Source: Nostoc sp. ATCC 53789
GTDB taxonomy: Bacteria > Cyanobacteriota > Cyanobacteriia > Cyanobacteriales > Nostocaceae
Length of the DNA stretch: 64,000 nucleotides
Assembly: GCF_009873495.1 (NCBI RefSeq)
Contig: NZ_CP046703.1
Coordinates: forward strand, 930,001-994,000
Direction of reading: 5' to 3'
Shown: positions 24,585-34,298 of the stretch, in pieces
Numbering within the stretch: position 1 is the stretch's first letter
Layout of the letters: every line of letters begins with the position of its first letter
Notes under the pieces: model-generated
Databases searched by the model: none
Told to the model about the DNA's origin: nothing
The model's input: the letters and a program-made list of their open reading frames with translations, nothing else
Made by a program: the position numbers and the translations under genes

Positions 24585-25757
24585 TCATTTGTCAGAGGAT
24601 AGAAGCATTTTTTGCAAGTGCTGTTGGAAGGCATCTATGCCAAACAGAGCGATCGCCTGTTCTCGCAACCACTGTCCATCACATCGTTGGTCATCCCCTT
24701 GAAGCATTTCTATACAAGCTGCTGCTACAGCATCAGGATTGCGGTGTGGTACTCGCCATCCCAGTTTACCATCCTGCAAGGGGTCAGCCGAGCCATCGTC
24801 ATCACCGGATAAGACCGGTACTCCACAAGCCATTGCTTCTAAATAAACAATGCCAAAGCCTTCTTGCGAAGGCATGATATAGGCATCAGCAAGGCGGTAA
24901 TGTTCCATTAATTCTTCTGTAGCAACAAAACCCGCAAAGACGACGCGATCGCTCACACCCAAATCTTTTGCAAGTTGCGCTAATCGTGGTTGGTCATCAC
25001 CGCGACCAATTACTAAATATTTCACTTGTGGGAAAACCTCAGCAATTTGTGGTAATGCCCGAATTGTGACATCTACACCCTTGTAAATATCCCCTGACCA
25101 TAAGCGTGCTACTGTCATTAACACCTTAGAACCAGTTAAGCCATATTTCTGAACGAATTCTGGCTGCTTGGAACCAGGAGTAAATTTATCCCCATCAATT
25201 GCACAAGGCATCATCTCTACCATTTTGGGGTTTAGACCATTGGCAAGACAAGCGCGATCGCGGCTGTAACGGCTAATTGTCCAAATTTTATCTGCTGATG
25301 TCAGGGCGCGACGTTCTTGATTTTTTAGAGGTTCCCAGACTTCTTTGCCGTAAGTTAGCACGGTGTAAGGAATTCCCAAGGGCTGGCAAAGAGTTTGGAT
25401 TAATACTGCTAAGTTAATATGACCGCAGAAAACTTGCTGCGGACGGTTTTGCAAAAGACACTTGAGTAAAGCTGCTGCCATTTGCAATCTCCCCAAATGA
25501 GGAGACTGATTTTTAAAGTAATGAAATTTTAGGTTCTCAGCTTCAAACAGATTTAACCGATCAGGGCTATCTCGCAGCAAAAAAACTTCCGCCTTGTAAG
25601 CTTGGCTCAATCCCAAATAGGCACGGAAAATATCTTTTATATATGATTGAATACCACCTTCGTGGGCAAAAATTTCTAAAAATACGAAGACATGGTTAGT
25701 TTTTTGGTTAACTTTATCACCTACCTTTAGGTTTTGTGTCACTTTAGTGATATTCAT
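24585..25757 (-). CDS. Glycosyltransferase family 4
   Basis: A 390-residue GT4-type (GT-B fold) transferase. The N-terminal loop AHEGGIQSYIKDIFRAY, the mid-protein TVARLWSGDIYKGVDVTIRAL opening of the second domain, and the donor-binding EX7E motif in MPSQEGFGIVYLEAMACGVPVLSG are all visible. It transfers a nucleotide-activated sugar, likely GDP-linked given the neighbour, to a polysaccharide or lipid acceptor. It starts 10 nt after the gmd stop on the same strand, so the two probably form an operon for making and using a GDP-deoxyhexose. The acceptor and exact donor are not known. Confidence 0.9.
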   Translation of the reverse strand: MNITKVTQNLKVGDKVNQKTNHVFVFLEIFAHEGGIQSYIKDIFRAYLGLSQAYKAEVFLLRDSPDRLNLFEAENLKFHYFKNQSPHLGRLQMAAALLKCLLQNRPQQVFCGHINLAVLIQTLCQPLGIPYTVLTYGKEVWEPLKNQERRALTSADKIWTISRYSRDRACLANGLNPKMVEMMPCAIDGDKFTPGSKQPEFVQKYGLTGSKVLMTVARLWSGDIYKGVDVTIRALPQIAEVFPQVKYLVIGRGDDQPRLAQLAKDLGVSDRVVFAGFVATEELMEHYRLADAYIMPSQEGFGIVYLEAMACGVPVLSGDDDGSADPLQDGKLGWRVPHRNPDAVAAACIEMLQGDDQRCDGQWLREQAIALFGIDAFQQHLQKMLLSSDK

Positions 25758-25767
25758 ATTAGGTTAT

Positions 25768-26781
25768 TTACACTTGGGTTAAGGGCGCGATGCCTGCGGC
25801 AAGGACTTCATCCAACGCACCGCTTTGTAACCGCTCTAAATCTGTTTTTACCATTTTTTCTAAAAGTTCTTCAAAGCTCACTTGGGTTTCCCAGCCAAGA
25901 TTTCTTTTAGCTTTGCTGGGGTCAGCTACTAGTTGAAAATGCTCATCTTGTCTCAATAAACTGGTATTTAAAACTATATAGCGCGTCCAATCCAATCCGA
26001 CAGACTCAAAAGCTGTGGCAACTAAATCTTTAACACTGTGCAGTTTACCAGTGCCAATCACATATTCTTCTGGTTCATCGACTTGCAACATGAGCCACAT
26101 AGCTTCTACGTAATCTCCCGCAAACCCCCAATCGCGTTTGGCATCTAAATTACCCATTTCTAAGGTGTCAGTTAAACCCAATTTAATCGATGCGGCTGCT
26201 AAAGAAACTTTTCGGGTTACAAACTGAGGTGCGCGTAGAGGAGACTCATGGTTATATAAAATTCCACTACAGGCAAATAGTCCATAGCGCTGTCTATGAT
26301 GCACCATCGTCCAGTGGGCGTGCATTTTGGCCGCAGCATAGGGATTTTTGGGACGAAAAGGCGTTTCTTCATCTTGAGGCGAACTAAATACATCGCCAAA
26401 CATTTCCGAACTGCTAGCTTGATAAAATCTGGTAGACAAACCAACCTGTCGTACTGCTTCCAAAAGTCTGGTAGCTGTACCAGTGATCAAATCTAGGGTT
26501 CCTAATGGGTCGTTCCAAGAGTCGGGTACAAAACTGGGAGCCGCCAAATTGTAAATTTCTTGGGGACGTAGTTGCTCAACTGCGGTCAACAGCGCCCCAC
26601 TATCTCTCAAGTCAACCGTAAAAATTTCTACCTGATTCGCCAGTGTTCCCAGCTTTGTCAAATTAGGTTGTCGATGGGGAGGTACTAATCCTACAACTCT
26701 ATAGCCACGGTTGAGGAGCAAATGGCTGAGATAATAGCCATCTTGACCAGTTATTCCTGTAATTAGGGCTGTTTTAGTCAT
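25768..26781 (-). CDS. gmd: GDP-mannose 4,6-dehydratase
   Basis: A 337-residue short-chain dehydrogenase/reductase. It has the NAD(P) loop GITGQDGYYL, the substrate-side VDLRD, the catalytic Ser/Thr region SSSEMFGD, and the YAAAK catalytic Tyr-Lys pair (NPYAAAKMHAHW). The RDWGFAGDYVEAMWLMLQ segment is typical of GDP-mannose dehydratases. It makes GDP-4-keto-6-deoxymannose, the precursor of GDP-fucose or GDP-rhamnose. The start has GGGGA 6 nt upstream. Expected length and all key residues are present. It precedes the GT4 gene. Confidence 0.92.
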   Translation of the reverse strand: MTKTALITGITGQDGYYLSHLLLNRGYRVVGLVPPHRQPNLTKLGTLANQVEIFTVDLRDSGALLTAVEQLRPQEIYNLAAPSFVPDSWNDPLGTLDLITGTATRLLEAVRQVGLSTRFYQASSSEMFGDVFSSPQDEETPFRPKNPYAAAKMHAHWTMVHHRQRYGLFACSGILYNHESPLRAPQFVTRKVSLAAASIKLGLTDTLEMGNLDAKRDWGFAGDYVEAMWLMLQVDEPEEYVIGTGKLHSVKDLVATAFESVGLDWTRYIVLNTSLLRQDEHFQLVADPSKAKRNLGWETQVSFEELLEKMVKTDLERLQSGALDEVLAAGIAPLTQV

Positions 26782-27123
26782 AATCTGTCCCCTATTATCT
26801 CTATCTCTTTAAGAACTAAATAGCAGTTCTTGGAGAACAAACATTCCGGCTCTCAACACTGCTGACAAATCTTAACAAGGGAGCTAATATAACTCGAATG
26901 CTATCTTTACTGTATTCACTAATTCTTTTTATACAAAAATATTTTTGAGATTTTACAAAAAAATCATAATAACTAAGCAATTTTACGTAAAAAATACATT
27001 GCTCCAATTCAAATCATCTTGAAAAAGGAGTATACTTTTATCAATCAAGTAACTACATTTTGTGGCAAAGAGTTTTTCCGCTCATACTTCTGTTTTGAAG
27101 TAAGTGGCTTAACTTCGCCTTTC
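26782..27123. other. Gene-free AT-rich spacer
   Basis: I see no gene, repeat or hairpin that I can support. It should contain the promoter of gmd and the 3' end of the anti-sigma-type gene. Confidence 0.35.
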
Positions 27124-27564
27124 TTATTGTGCTTCTACAGAGTATTTGACGATGAGAAGGCAATTTCTACCATCTGCACCACGTTCGTATACAACACGGT
27201 CTGCCAACCGCCGGAGCAGGAACCATCCATACCCGCCTACTTGTAGAGTACCTGGCGCTGGCTCTGCGATCGCATCAGGATTAAAAGGTTTTCCATAATC
27301 CCAAATTCTAATCTCTAGTCGATCGATCCACAGATCAACGTTAATTTCAATGGTTGTTTCTGGGGGTAAAGCATGATGAGCGTGACGAACAGCGTTGGTA
27401 AAACCTTCTGCTAATGCTAAATTGAGGCGATCGAGTTGGGTTTTTGACCAGCCAAGTTGAGACAGATGTTGCAGACAAAATTGCTCGAACCATTCTTGCA
27501 CCTGGTTTAGGAGGCTGAGTTCGCTCTTAACCTTCAGATGGTCTTGCTGCACTATAGTAAACAT
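27124..27564 (-). CDS. RsbW-like ATP-binding (anti-sigma-type) protein
   Basis: I start at ATG 27562-27564 (MFTIVQQDHLKVKSEL), because the longer in-frame extension lacks a ribosome site and is AT-rich. The 146-residue product is a GHKL-type ATPase of the RsbW/SpoIIAB class. The N-box ALAEGFTNAVRHAHH, the G1 box IWDYGKPFNPD and the G2-like GGYGWFLLRRLADRVVYER are visible. Such proteins bind ATP and act as anti-sigma factors or serine kinases in partner-switching systems. No anti-sigma antagonist gene is adjacent, so the partner is unknown. Confidence 0.83.
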   Translation of the reverse strand: MFTIVQQDHLKVKSELSLLNQVQEWFEQFCLQHLSQLGWSKTQLDRLNLALAEGFTNAVRHAHHALPPETTIEINVDLWIDRLEIRIWDYGKPFNPDAIAEPAPGTLQVGGYGWFLLRRLADRVVYERGADGRNCLLIVKYSVEAQ

Positions 27565-27923
27565 TAACTGTGACTTAAATATAAATAAACCCAAGTTGCT
27601 AGTTATTAAATTTTGCATGATTTGCCAAATTTGTCTGATGTAGAAAAATCTAAATTGAGATATTTTATCTACCAAAATACAAAATATGAACGATTTTGGC
27701 ATCTCGAGGGTTGTAACTAGCAACTTACGTTAATTAAGTGAAAAATGTTTATATTTGATGAATTTTGGTGATTTTAGATTTTGGGATAGCTTTTCAATCC
27801 AAAACTCCAGATCCCGAATGCAATCTGAACTATTAAAATTGACGCCTGTAGATTTCTTTCAAAAACATATCTGTAATATGCTCTTGAAACTCACAGGCGT
27901 CAAAGCACTTTGTAGTGACTAAT
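27565..27923. other. Spacer downstream of petD with an 11-bp inverted repeat
   Basis: TTGACGCCTGT (27839-27849) and ACAGGCGTCAA (27893-27903) form a perfect inverted repeat with a 43-nt loop, 20 nt beyond the petD stop. It may help end the petBD transcript. Nothing else is recognisable. Confidence 0.45.
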
Positions 27924-28406
27924 TTAGAATAGTCCCAAGGTCAAAGATTTATCCAATGGCAAGGCAGCACCAATACCCAGCCACACGGTGACAAGAGTAC
28001 CAACGAGGAAGACTGTGGTTGCAACTGGACGACGGAAGGGGTTTTGGAACTTGTTGACGTTCTCAATAAAAGGAACGAGAATTAGCCCAACTGGTACAGA
28101 ACCCATTGCTAACACTCCTAAAAGTTTGTTAGGAAGCGATCGCAAAATTTGGAAGACTGGATACAAGTACCACTCTGGTAAAATTTCCAATGGTGTGGCG
28201 AAAGGATTTGCTGGTTCACCGGTCATTGCGGGATCTAGCACAGCTAGAGCCACAATTGCAGCGAAGGAACCCATGATCACGATTGGAAAGACATAAAGTA
28301 AGTCATTAGGCCAAGCGGGTTCACCATAGTAATTGTGACCCATGCCTTTGGCGAGTTTGGCTCTTAACTGAGGATCGCTCAGGTCAGGTTTTTTTTGTGT
28401 TGCCAT
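27924..28406 (-). CDS. petD: Cytochrome b6-f complex subunit IV
   Basis: This 160-residue thylakoid membrane protein has three transmembrane helices. Characteristic segments are the N-terminal [31 protein letters not shown], the Qo-site [21 protein letters not shown] with the conserved PEWY motif, and the last helix near [20 protein letters not shown]. It is part of the plastoquinol-oxidising complex linking the photosystems. It follows petB by 257 nt on the same strand, the usual cyanobacterial order. The AGGAG site lies about 11 nt upstream. Confidence 0.96.
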   Translation of the reverse strand: MATQKKPDLSDPQLRAKLAKGMGHNYYGEPAWPNDLLYVFPIVIMGSFAAIVALAVLDPAMTGEPANPFATPLEILPEWYLYPVFQILRSLPNKLLGVLAMGSVPVGLILVPFIENVNKFQNPFRRPVATTVFLVGTLVTVWLGIGAALPLDKSLTLGLF

Positions 28407-28663
28407 TTTGAAATGTGCTCTCCTGCTTAAGTTAAATTAAAGCATTTGTGAAGGCTATCAGCTACTAGGCAAACCTAGCAGGCAAAAAGCAGCGTTTTGT
28501 TTGTCTACGGTTATGCGCCTGGAAGGAATTTACAGCTTTAGGCTTCAGATGAAGTGTTTATCTTTGGAACTTATGTGCAATTAAATTTATTGTGTTTCAT
28601 AAGTTTAAAACAAACAACTTCATCTGAAAACTGACAAATCTTGCCTTTGGCTAATAATTGAGA

Positions 28664-29311
28664 TTACAAAGGCCCGGAAATGCCTTGCTTGCGGATCATC
28701 AAGAAGTGAAACAGCATGAAGACTGCAATCAACCAAGGCAGCACAAAAGTGTGTGCGCTGTAGTAACGAGTTAGTGTTGCTTGACCAACACTTGAACCGC
28801 CGCGCAGCAGGTCGGAGATCAGAACGCCAACTACAGGAATTGCTTCTGGTACGCCACTAACGATTTTTACAGCCCAGTAGCCAACTTGATCCCAAGGTAG
28901 GGAATAGCCGGTGACTCCAAAGGAAACTGTAATTACAGCTAGGATCACACCACTGACCCAAGTTAGTTCGCGGGGCTTTTTAAAACCACCTGTGAGATAA
29001 ACCCGGAAGACGTGCAAAATCATCATTAACACCATCATGCTGGCAGACCAGCGATGGATGGAGCGAATTAGCCAACCGAAGTTTACTTCATTCATGATGT
29101 ACTCCACTGAGGAGAACGCTTCAGTGACTGTTGGCCTGTAGTAGAACGTCATGGCAAATCCAGTGGCAAACTGGATGAGAAAGCAAACCAGGGTAATACC
29201 ACCCAAGCAGTAGAAGATGTTGACGTGGGGAGGGACGTACTTACTAGTAACGTCTTCAGCGAGTGCCTGAATCTCCAGGCGTTCCTCAAACCAGTCGTAA
29301 ACGTTGGCCAT
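28664..29311 (-). CDS. petB: Cytochrome b6
   Basis: A 215-residue four-helix thylakoid protein. The haem-binding His residues appear in [27 protein letters not shown] and in [33 protein letters not shown], and the N-terminus [21 protein letters not shown] is standard. It carries the b-type haems of the cytochrome b6-f complex. It is upstream of petD on the same strand and divergent from ctpA across a ~500-nt spacer, an arrangement often seen in Nostocales. Confidence 0.97.
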   Translation of the reverse strand: MANVYDWFEERLEIQALAEDVTSKYVPPHVNIFYCLGGITLVCFLIQFATGFAMTFYYRPTVTEAFSSVEYIMNEVNFGWLIRSIHRWSASMMVLMMILHVFRVYLTGGFKKPRELTWVSGVILAVITVSFGVTGYSLPWDQVGYWAVKIVSGVPEAIPVVGVLISDLLRGGSSVGQATLTRYYSAHTFVLPWLIAVFMLFHFLMIRKQGISGPL

Positions 29312-29805
29312 ACAATCTCAAGTTCCTAAAAGTCGGTTGCGGTTGATAAATCCCGAAGCTCTAAATCGGCGACAAAAATTCTGATGGTTCCAAGCCTCGG
29401 CATCCTGCGGGTTCGCCCAAGGGGTTGCCGCAGGCTAGGGTAACAACAGAATTGTCTATGGACTTCTCATAAGCCGCCTCTTATGACTTCTCTCCCAATT
29501 AGCAATTTTGGGATTTTAGTAAAGACGAGTTTATTTCGTTTGCTTGTCAGCTTTCAGCGTGCTAAGAGTCTTCAGAAACTTTACACTCTGTAAAGAAGGA
29601 ATATATTGCGATCTCTTTACGCCCCTGCACAGAAAATGGTGGACACAAAGTAGATTTTATCCTTTCGTGAGTGGATACAACGCATCAGTTGACTGAACAA
29701 CTTGATGAGAGAAATGCACCACTTCTATAAAAAAAGTAACATAATCGAGAGATAGATTTCATCAACAACAGGACAACTGAGCATTTCTAGGCAATTTGGG
29801 TTGAG
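29312..29805. other. Divergent promoter region between petB and ctpA
   Basis: No gene is visible. A short inverted repeat (CCTGCGG and CCGCAGG, about 29403-29434) sits on the petB side. The promoters for the b6-f operon and the protease must lie here; I could not assign boxes with confidence. Confidence 0.4.
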
Positions 29806-29817
29806 GTGGAATTGATA

Positions 29818-31062
29818 ATGGGGTTCATGAACAAACAAGTCTTTCGGGTTGGATTTTCGTTGTTAATGGCGTTTTGGTTGGCGTTTGGTACGCTTACCCA
29901 GCCTGCGGTGGCTTTAACGGGAGAACAAAAGCTGGTTTCCGAAGTATGGCGAATTGTTAATCGCACTTATCTAGATGAGACTTTTAATCATCAGAACTGG
30001 GCGGCTGTGCGGCAAAAGGTTCTAGAGAAGCCGCTTACAGACGCAAATGCCAGTTATGCGGCCATTGGGAAGATGCTCAAGAGCCTTGATGACCCTTTTA
30101 CCCGCTTTTTAGACCCGGAACAGTACCGCAGCTTAAAGGTCAATACCTCTGGGGAACTGACTGGGGTAGGATTGCAAATTGTCCTGAATCCTGAGACTGG
30201 GAAGTTGGAAGTAGTGGCTCCTATAGCAGGTTCACCAGCAGATAAAGCGGGGATTAGACCACGCGATCGCATTCTTAAAATTGAAGGCGTGCCCACAAAA
30301 AATCTTACCCTAGATGAAGCTGCAACTAAAATGCGCGGGCCAAGTGGCAGCCTTGTTACTCTCCTCATTGAGCGAGATGGAGAGCCAGAAACGGAAATTA
30401 GACTAACGCGCGATCGCATTGCTCTTAATCCTGTGGTTTCAGAATTGCGTGTTTCCACGGAAGGTACATCTATTGGCTACCTACGTCTCACTCAATTCAA
30501 TGCCAACGCCTCAACGGAATTGGCACACGCTATTTCTAGTCTAGAAAAAAAAGGCGCTGCTGCCTACATTCTAGATTTACGAAATAATCCTGGGGGATTA
30601 TTGCAATCAGGAATTGAAATTGCCCGTCAGTGGTTAGATTCTGGTACTATTGTTTACACTGTGAATAGACAAGGCATTCAGGGTAGTTTTGAAGCCTTTG
30701 GCCCAGCCTTGACGACCGATCCTCTGGTGATTTTGGTGAATCAAGGAACTGCCAGTGCTAGCGAAATTCTCGCTGGCGCACTCCAAGATAACGGTCGTGC
30801 CCAGTTGGTAGGCGAAACCACCTTTGGTAAGGGTCTAATTCAATCTTTATTTGAATTATCAGATGGTTCGGGGTTGGCAGTCACAATTGCTAAGTATGAA
30901 ACTCCTCAACACCGGGATATTAACAAACTAGGTATTAAGCCAGATAAAGTAATTTCCCAAGATCCAATTAACCGCGAACAGATTGGTACTGAAGCGGATC
31001 TGCAATATCAAGCAGCAGTGGAAATTTTGAAGAAAGACTTGGTTGTGGCAGGAAAGGTGTAA
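29818..31062 (+). CDS. ctpA: Carboxyl-terminal processing protease
   Basis: I use ATG 29818-29820 (MGFMNKQVFRVGF), because GAGGTGG lies 8 nt upstream; a GTG at 29806 is an alternative. The protein is ~414 residues with a signal peptide (VGFSLLMAFWLAFGTLTQPAVA), a PDZ domain (near residues 110-190, GPSGSLVTLLIERDG) and the tail-specific protease core. The catalytic Ser lies in NQGTASASEILAGAL and Lys in GETTFGKGLIQ. CtpA cleaves the D1 precursor C-terminus in the lumen so that the manganese cluster can assemble; other Ctp paralogues exist, so D1 specificity is probable rather than shown. Confidence 0.92.
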   Translation: MGFMNKQVFRVGFSLLMAFWLAFGTLTQPAVALTGEQKLVSEVWRIVNRTYLDETFNHQNWAAVRQKVLEKPLTDANASYAAIGKMLKSLDDPFTRFLDPEQYRSLKVNTSGELTGVGLQIVLNPETGKLEVVAPIAGSPADKAGIRPRDRILKIEGVPTKNLTLDEAATKMRGPSGSLVTLLIERDGEPETEIRLTRDRIALNPVVSELRVSTEGTSIGYLRLTQFNANASTELAHAISSLEKKGAAAYILDLRNNPGGLLQSGIEIARQWLDSGTIVYTVNRQGIQGSFEAFGPALTTDPLVILVNQGTASASEILAGALQDNGRAQLVGETTFGKGLIQSLFELSDGSGLAVTIAKYETPQHRDINKLGIKPDKVISQDPINREQIGTEADLQYQAAVEILKKDLVVAGKV

Positions 31063-31535
31063 AAGGTGAAGAGTTAAAAGAGGTTTCTTGATTAAGCTTA
31101 CGGCTTACGCAAACAATAACCAAAACCAGGATTTACAGGTAAGGGCAATACCCTGCGTGAGTACCCCTACCTGGTTAAATTTTGTGTAAGTCCTAAAGCT
31201 AATTAGGGGCGGTACTACATGAATTGTCAAATTTGTGCCTTTGCCAAGTTCGGACTCGACGCTAATTTGACAACCATGTTTTTCCACAATAATTTGATGA
31301 GCGATGTCTAGACGACAAGCCGCTCCGTGTCTACGCTAATCCCAACCCTGTATTTTTACTGCTAGCTTTTGTCGTCAATAAATGATCAGGCTAGCAAATC
31401 CCTAAGCAATATCTGGTTAATTAATAGCCTTTTTAAAGAGGGTTAGTGAGAATCTAAAAGTGCTTAAAGTTTAGAGAAAAACACTTGTCCAACAACCTCT
31501 TTTGACTACTGAATTCAGAATAGCTGAATTTTTCT
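31063..31535. other. Spacer holding a decayed histidine-kinase fragment
   Basis: Besides the pseudogene fragment listed separately, the spacer holds AT-rich sequence and no intact gene on either strand. Confidence 0.5.
31185..31400 (-). pseudogene. Histidine-kinase ATPase-domain remnant, broken by a 28-bp repeat
   Basis: On the minus strand a fragment reads LLTTKASSKNTGLGL and then, after a frame change, IAHQIIVEKHGCQISVESELGKGTNLTIHV. Together these are the G2/F-box to C-terminus of a histidine-kinase HATPase domain. The frame is broken between LGLA and IAHQ by about 28 extra bases (31307-31334) that look like a dispersed GTAGAC...GTCTAGA repeat. The fragment ends near 31190 and an in-frame stop lies upstream near 31390, so it cannot make a kinase. 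Confidence 0.7.
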
Positions 31536-32030
31536 TCAATTGACAGCCCCTAACTGAGTAAGTGCGTCTTCTGTGACACGGCAAATTCGCCAATCATCTA
31601 ATATAGATGCTCCTATACTACGGTAGAATGCTTTAGCTGGTTCATTCCAATCCAACACACTCCACTCTAACCGTCCACAGTCACGTTCTATAGCTATCTG
31701 GGCTACTTTAGAAATAAGAGCTTTACCAATACCTTGCCTACGATATTCTGGTAAAACAAATAAGTCTTCCAGATAAATTCCGGGCTTGGTCAAAAATGTT
31801 GAATAATTATGAAAAAATAGGGCAAAAGCAACAGCTTGACCAGCAGTTTCTGCTAAAATCGCTTCTATATATCTGTGCGAACCAAATAAATGCTCCTTAA
31901 GTGCCAGAGCATCGCCAGTGACAGCATGAGATAATTTTTCATACTCAGCAAGTCCCTGAATTAATTGAAAAAGTACGCTGTAATCAGTTGGTTCAGCAAA
32001 ACGCAAAATCAAATTGCTACACGAAGTCAT
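31536..32030 (-). CDS. GNAT-family N-acetyltransferase
   Basis: A 164-residue GNAT protein of the diamine/spermidine acetyltransferase-like class. Motif A is VLPEYRRQGIGKALISKVA, preceded by the strand GIYLEDLFV and followed by CGRLEWSVLDWNEPAKAFYRSIGA, the motif B region that closes the acetyl-CoA site. The N-terminal SVLFQLIQGLAEYEKLSH matches polyamine-type acetyltransferases. The substrate is not decided by sequence. It is a single gene between the kinase remnant and the sigma-factor gene; TAGACTATAGACTA repeats precede its ATGAC start. Confidence 0.88.
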   Translation of the reverse strand: MTSCSNLILRFAEPTDYSVLFQLIQGLAEYEKLSHAVTGDALALKEHLFGSHRYIEAILAETAGQAVAFALFFHNYSTFLTKPGIYLEDLFVLPEYRRQGIGKALISKVAQIAIERDCGRLEWSVLDWNEPAKAFYRSIGASILDDWRICRVTEDALTQLGAVN

Positions 32031-32322
32031 TAGTCTATAGTCTATAGTTCATAGTCCATAGTCTATAGGCAACTGTGCAATTTTTTTTAAAATGACTAAA
32101 CAAAAGCCGAAAAAGTCACAGAAAGCCCGTTTTTGGAGAGTTACGGTAGTCGAAGCTCAAGAAATATAAATATATCAGCCCCTAAATTTATTATTGGAGC
32201 TAATTAAGTCAAACCATGCGGGTAATTCGAAATTCAAAATTCAAAATTAAATATCTATTTTTGAATTTTGAATGGGAACAAAGTGACAAACGGGGATTGC
32301 GTCTCTATCTTCGTGAATGTAA
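32031..32322. repeat. CTATAG tandem units and an ATTCAAAATTC inverted repeat
   Basis: Tandem GTCTATAGTTCATA-type units occupy 32031-32068. A strong AT hairpin, ATTCAAAATTCAAAA against TTTTTGAATTTTGAAT, sits at about 32229-32271 behind the sigma-factor gene and may terminate it. No gene is present. Confidence 0.55.
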
Positions 32323-33459
32323 CTAAATTAACCAACCTTTTAAGCGTTTAGCTATGTGGGGACGGCGTAATTTCCGCATCGCTTTGCTTTGAATTTGGCG
32401 CACTCGCTCACGGGAAAGATTGAACATATTGCCAACTTCTTCTAAGGTACAGGGTTCGCTGGTTGTCAAACCATAACGCAGAGAAATCACATCTTTTTCT
32501 CGTGGAGTTAACACATCACCCAACACTTCCCAAATCTCCTGACGCATCATGTTTTCATTCATTTTTGCTTCTGGAGACAGGTTATCTTCATCTTCTAGCA
32601 AATCCATCAATTCCGTGTCTTCTTCTTTACCTACACGGTGGTTGAGAGAAAGTGCTTGACGGCGTAGCTGTTGTAGTTGGCGTAGTTGTTGCACACTAAT
32701 TTCCAAAGCTTCTGCCATTTCACCTTCGGTAGGATTTCGACAGAGTTTTTGCTTTAGTTCCCGTTGAGCTTTTTTCAGTTTGTTAAGCTTTTCAACAATA
32801 TGAATAGGTAGCCGGATTGTCCGCGCATCGTTAGCTATAGCTCTGGTAATCGCTTGTCTAATCCACCAATAGGCATAAGTAGAAAACTTATATCCTTTAT
32901 CTGGATCAAACTTTTCTGTAGCGCGATTTAAACCCATTGCTCCTTCCTGAATTAAATCCAGAAAAGGCACTCCCCGATTTAGATATCGTTTGGCAATAGA
33001 AACTACTAACCTCAAGTTGGAGCGAATCATTTTGCGTTTCGCTACTCTACCTTGATACAAGCGACTTTCTAGTTGCTTTTCGGTCATTTCTAGCTCGGAA
33101 GCTACTTCTAGTTTGGTAGGTTCCTGTCCTAGTTTTAAGTTTAAAGCAGCTTGTAATTCCCTAATTTCCTCTAGAAATCTAACTCGTCGCGCTAACTCTA
33201 CTTCTTCATCAGCTTTTAAAAGCGGATAACGCGCCATCTCTTTAAAAAACGCGCCGACGGCATCATCATGCTCGGTTTTATTGTATCCCGAAGGGCGGGC
33301 CGCCGCCATGTCATCTCCATCGCGTTCATCTGATTCCAGATTTTCTACTACAATCGGAGGCTCTTCATCTGCCACTGCATCTAAACTATCGAGTGATGGT
33401 TCTTCAATATCAGCAGCATTCTCCAGTATTTCCATTTTTCCCAATTCAACAATGTTCAT
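32323..33459 (-). CDS. Group-2 sigma-70 factor (RpoD-like)
   Basis: I place the start at ATG 33457-33459 (MNIVELGKMEIL), because AAAGGAA lies 4 nt upstream; an upstream in-frame ATG (33495) would add 12 residues. Regions 1.2, 2 (SNLRLVVSIAKRYLNRGVPFLDLIQEG, KGYKFSTYAYWWIRQAI), 3 and 4 (TPREKDVISLRYGL, CTLEEVGNMFNLSRERVRQIQSKAM) are all present, and it ends RPHIAKRLKGWLI. The short acidic N-terminus and length fit a non-essential group-2 sigma (SigB/C/D/E class) rather than the principal SigA. I do not assign a letter. It is divergent from priA across an 800-nt spacer. Confidence 0.88.
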   Translation of the reverse strand: MNIVELGKMEILENAADIEEPSLDSLDAVADEEPPIVVENLESDERDGDDMAAARPSGYNKTEHDDAVGAFFKEMARYPLLKADEEVELARRVRFLEEIRELQAALNLKLGQEPTKLEVASELEMTEKQLESRLYQGRVAKRKMIRSNLRLVVSIAKRYLNRGVPFLDLIQEGAMGLNRATEKFDPDKGYKFSTYAYWWIRQAITRAIANDARTIRLPIHIVEKLNKLKKAQRELKQKLCRNPTEGEMAEALEISVQQLRQLQQLRRQALSLNHRVGKEEDTELMDLLEDEDNLSPEAKMNENMMRQEIWEVLGDVLTPREKDVISLRYGLTTSEPCTLEEVGNMFNLSRERVRQIQSKAMRKLRRPHIAKRLKGWLI

Positions 33460-34298
33460 AGTTTCCTTTAGGGATTGTTGTTTTGTTTGGTACATAATTT
33501 AGTTACAGCTACTCGTTTGAGGCTTGGTAGTTTTCCCTAATGGACGAATGCACCCCTTTATATGTCGGAATAGAAGCTTCTACTAATTTCTATTCAAGAA
33601 TAAAAATCTATATCTACCTACAACCTACGGGTTACAGTTAGATACAACCTACAAAGTAACTGACCTAAGCACCCAACAAAACTTTCTTCTCAGGCTTCTA
33701 ACAGATTATATTCTTCATTTTTTTCTTAATTACCAAATATGTCAAACCCCCTCAAACTTTCTCAACCTGAACAAACATAAAAATCTCAGCTAACCATCCA
33801 AATTTCTTAAACTTTCATATATTTTTCTAAATATATATTTTTCTGTTTAGGTATTTGGAAGTCACTGGATAAATTTAAAACCTGGTGATGGGGTTATGCT
33901 TTCCCAATTTCAAGTTACCCAAATGATACAAATTACAATTATGGCAGCTTAATTTTGGGATGTTCTTATTTGTATAAAAGCATCTCATATACAGAAAGGG
34001 TTGAATATCTATCGATAGGCGGAAAAAGGCTACTCCCTATTTAGTAGATAGAGCAACTGTTGCAGCAAGTGCCGACATGCTTTTATTTATATAGTGGGTA
34101 CCAAATATTTATTGCATGTATAGTTGATACGAATTTGTCTAGTAGATTACATAAGAGGAAACTTATCAAGTATTATGAAGGATAACAGTATTGAAAAATA
34201 CTATTTAAATTTAAGAAAGCAAAAAATTAGAGTTTAGTTAGCTAGGTTAATTTTGACCAGCTATGTGAGGAAAATATTTAACTATAAAGTCAGTAGCT
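33460..34298. other. Long AT-rich divergent spacer between the sigma factor and priA
   Basis: No credible ORF on either strand. The stretch is AT-rich and should hold the promoters of both genes. Its length suggests a regulated sigma-factor promoter with a long leader. I see no recognised riboswitch or terminator. Confidence 0.4.

Noticed and set aside
32323..33459. Principal sigma factor SigA
   Set aside because: Short N-terminus without the long acidic region expected of cyanobacterial SigA; sequence style fits group 2.
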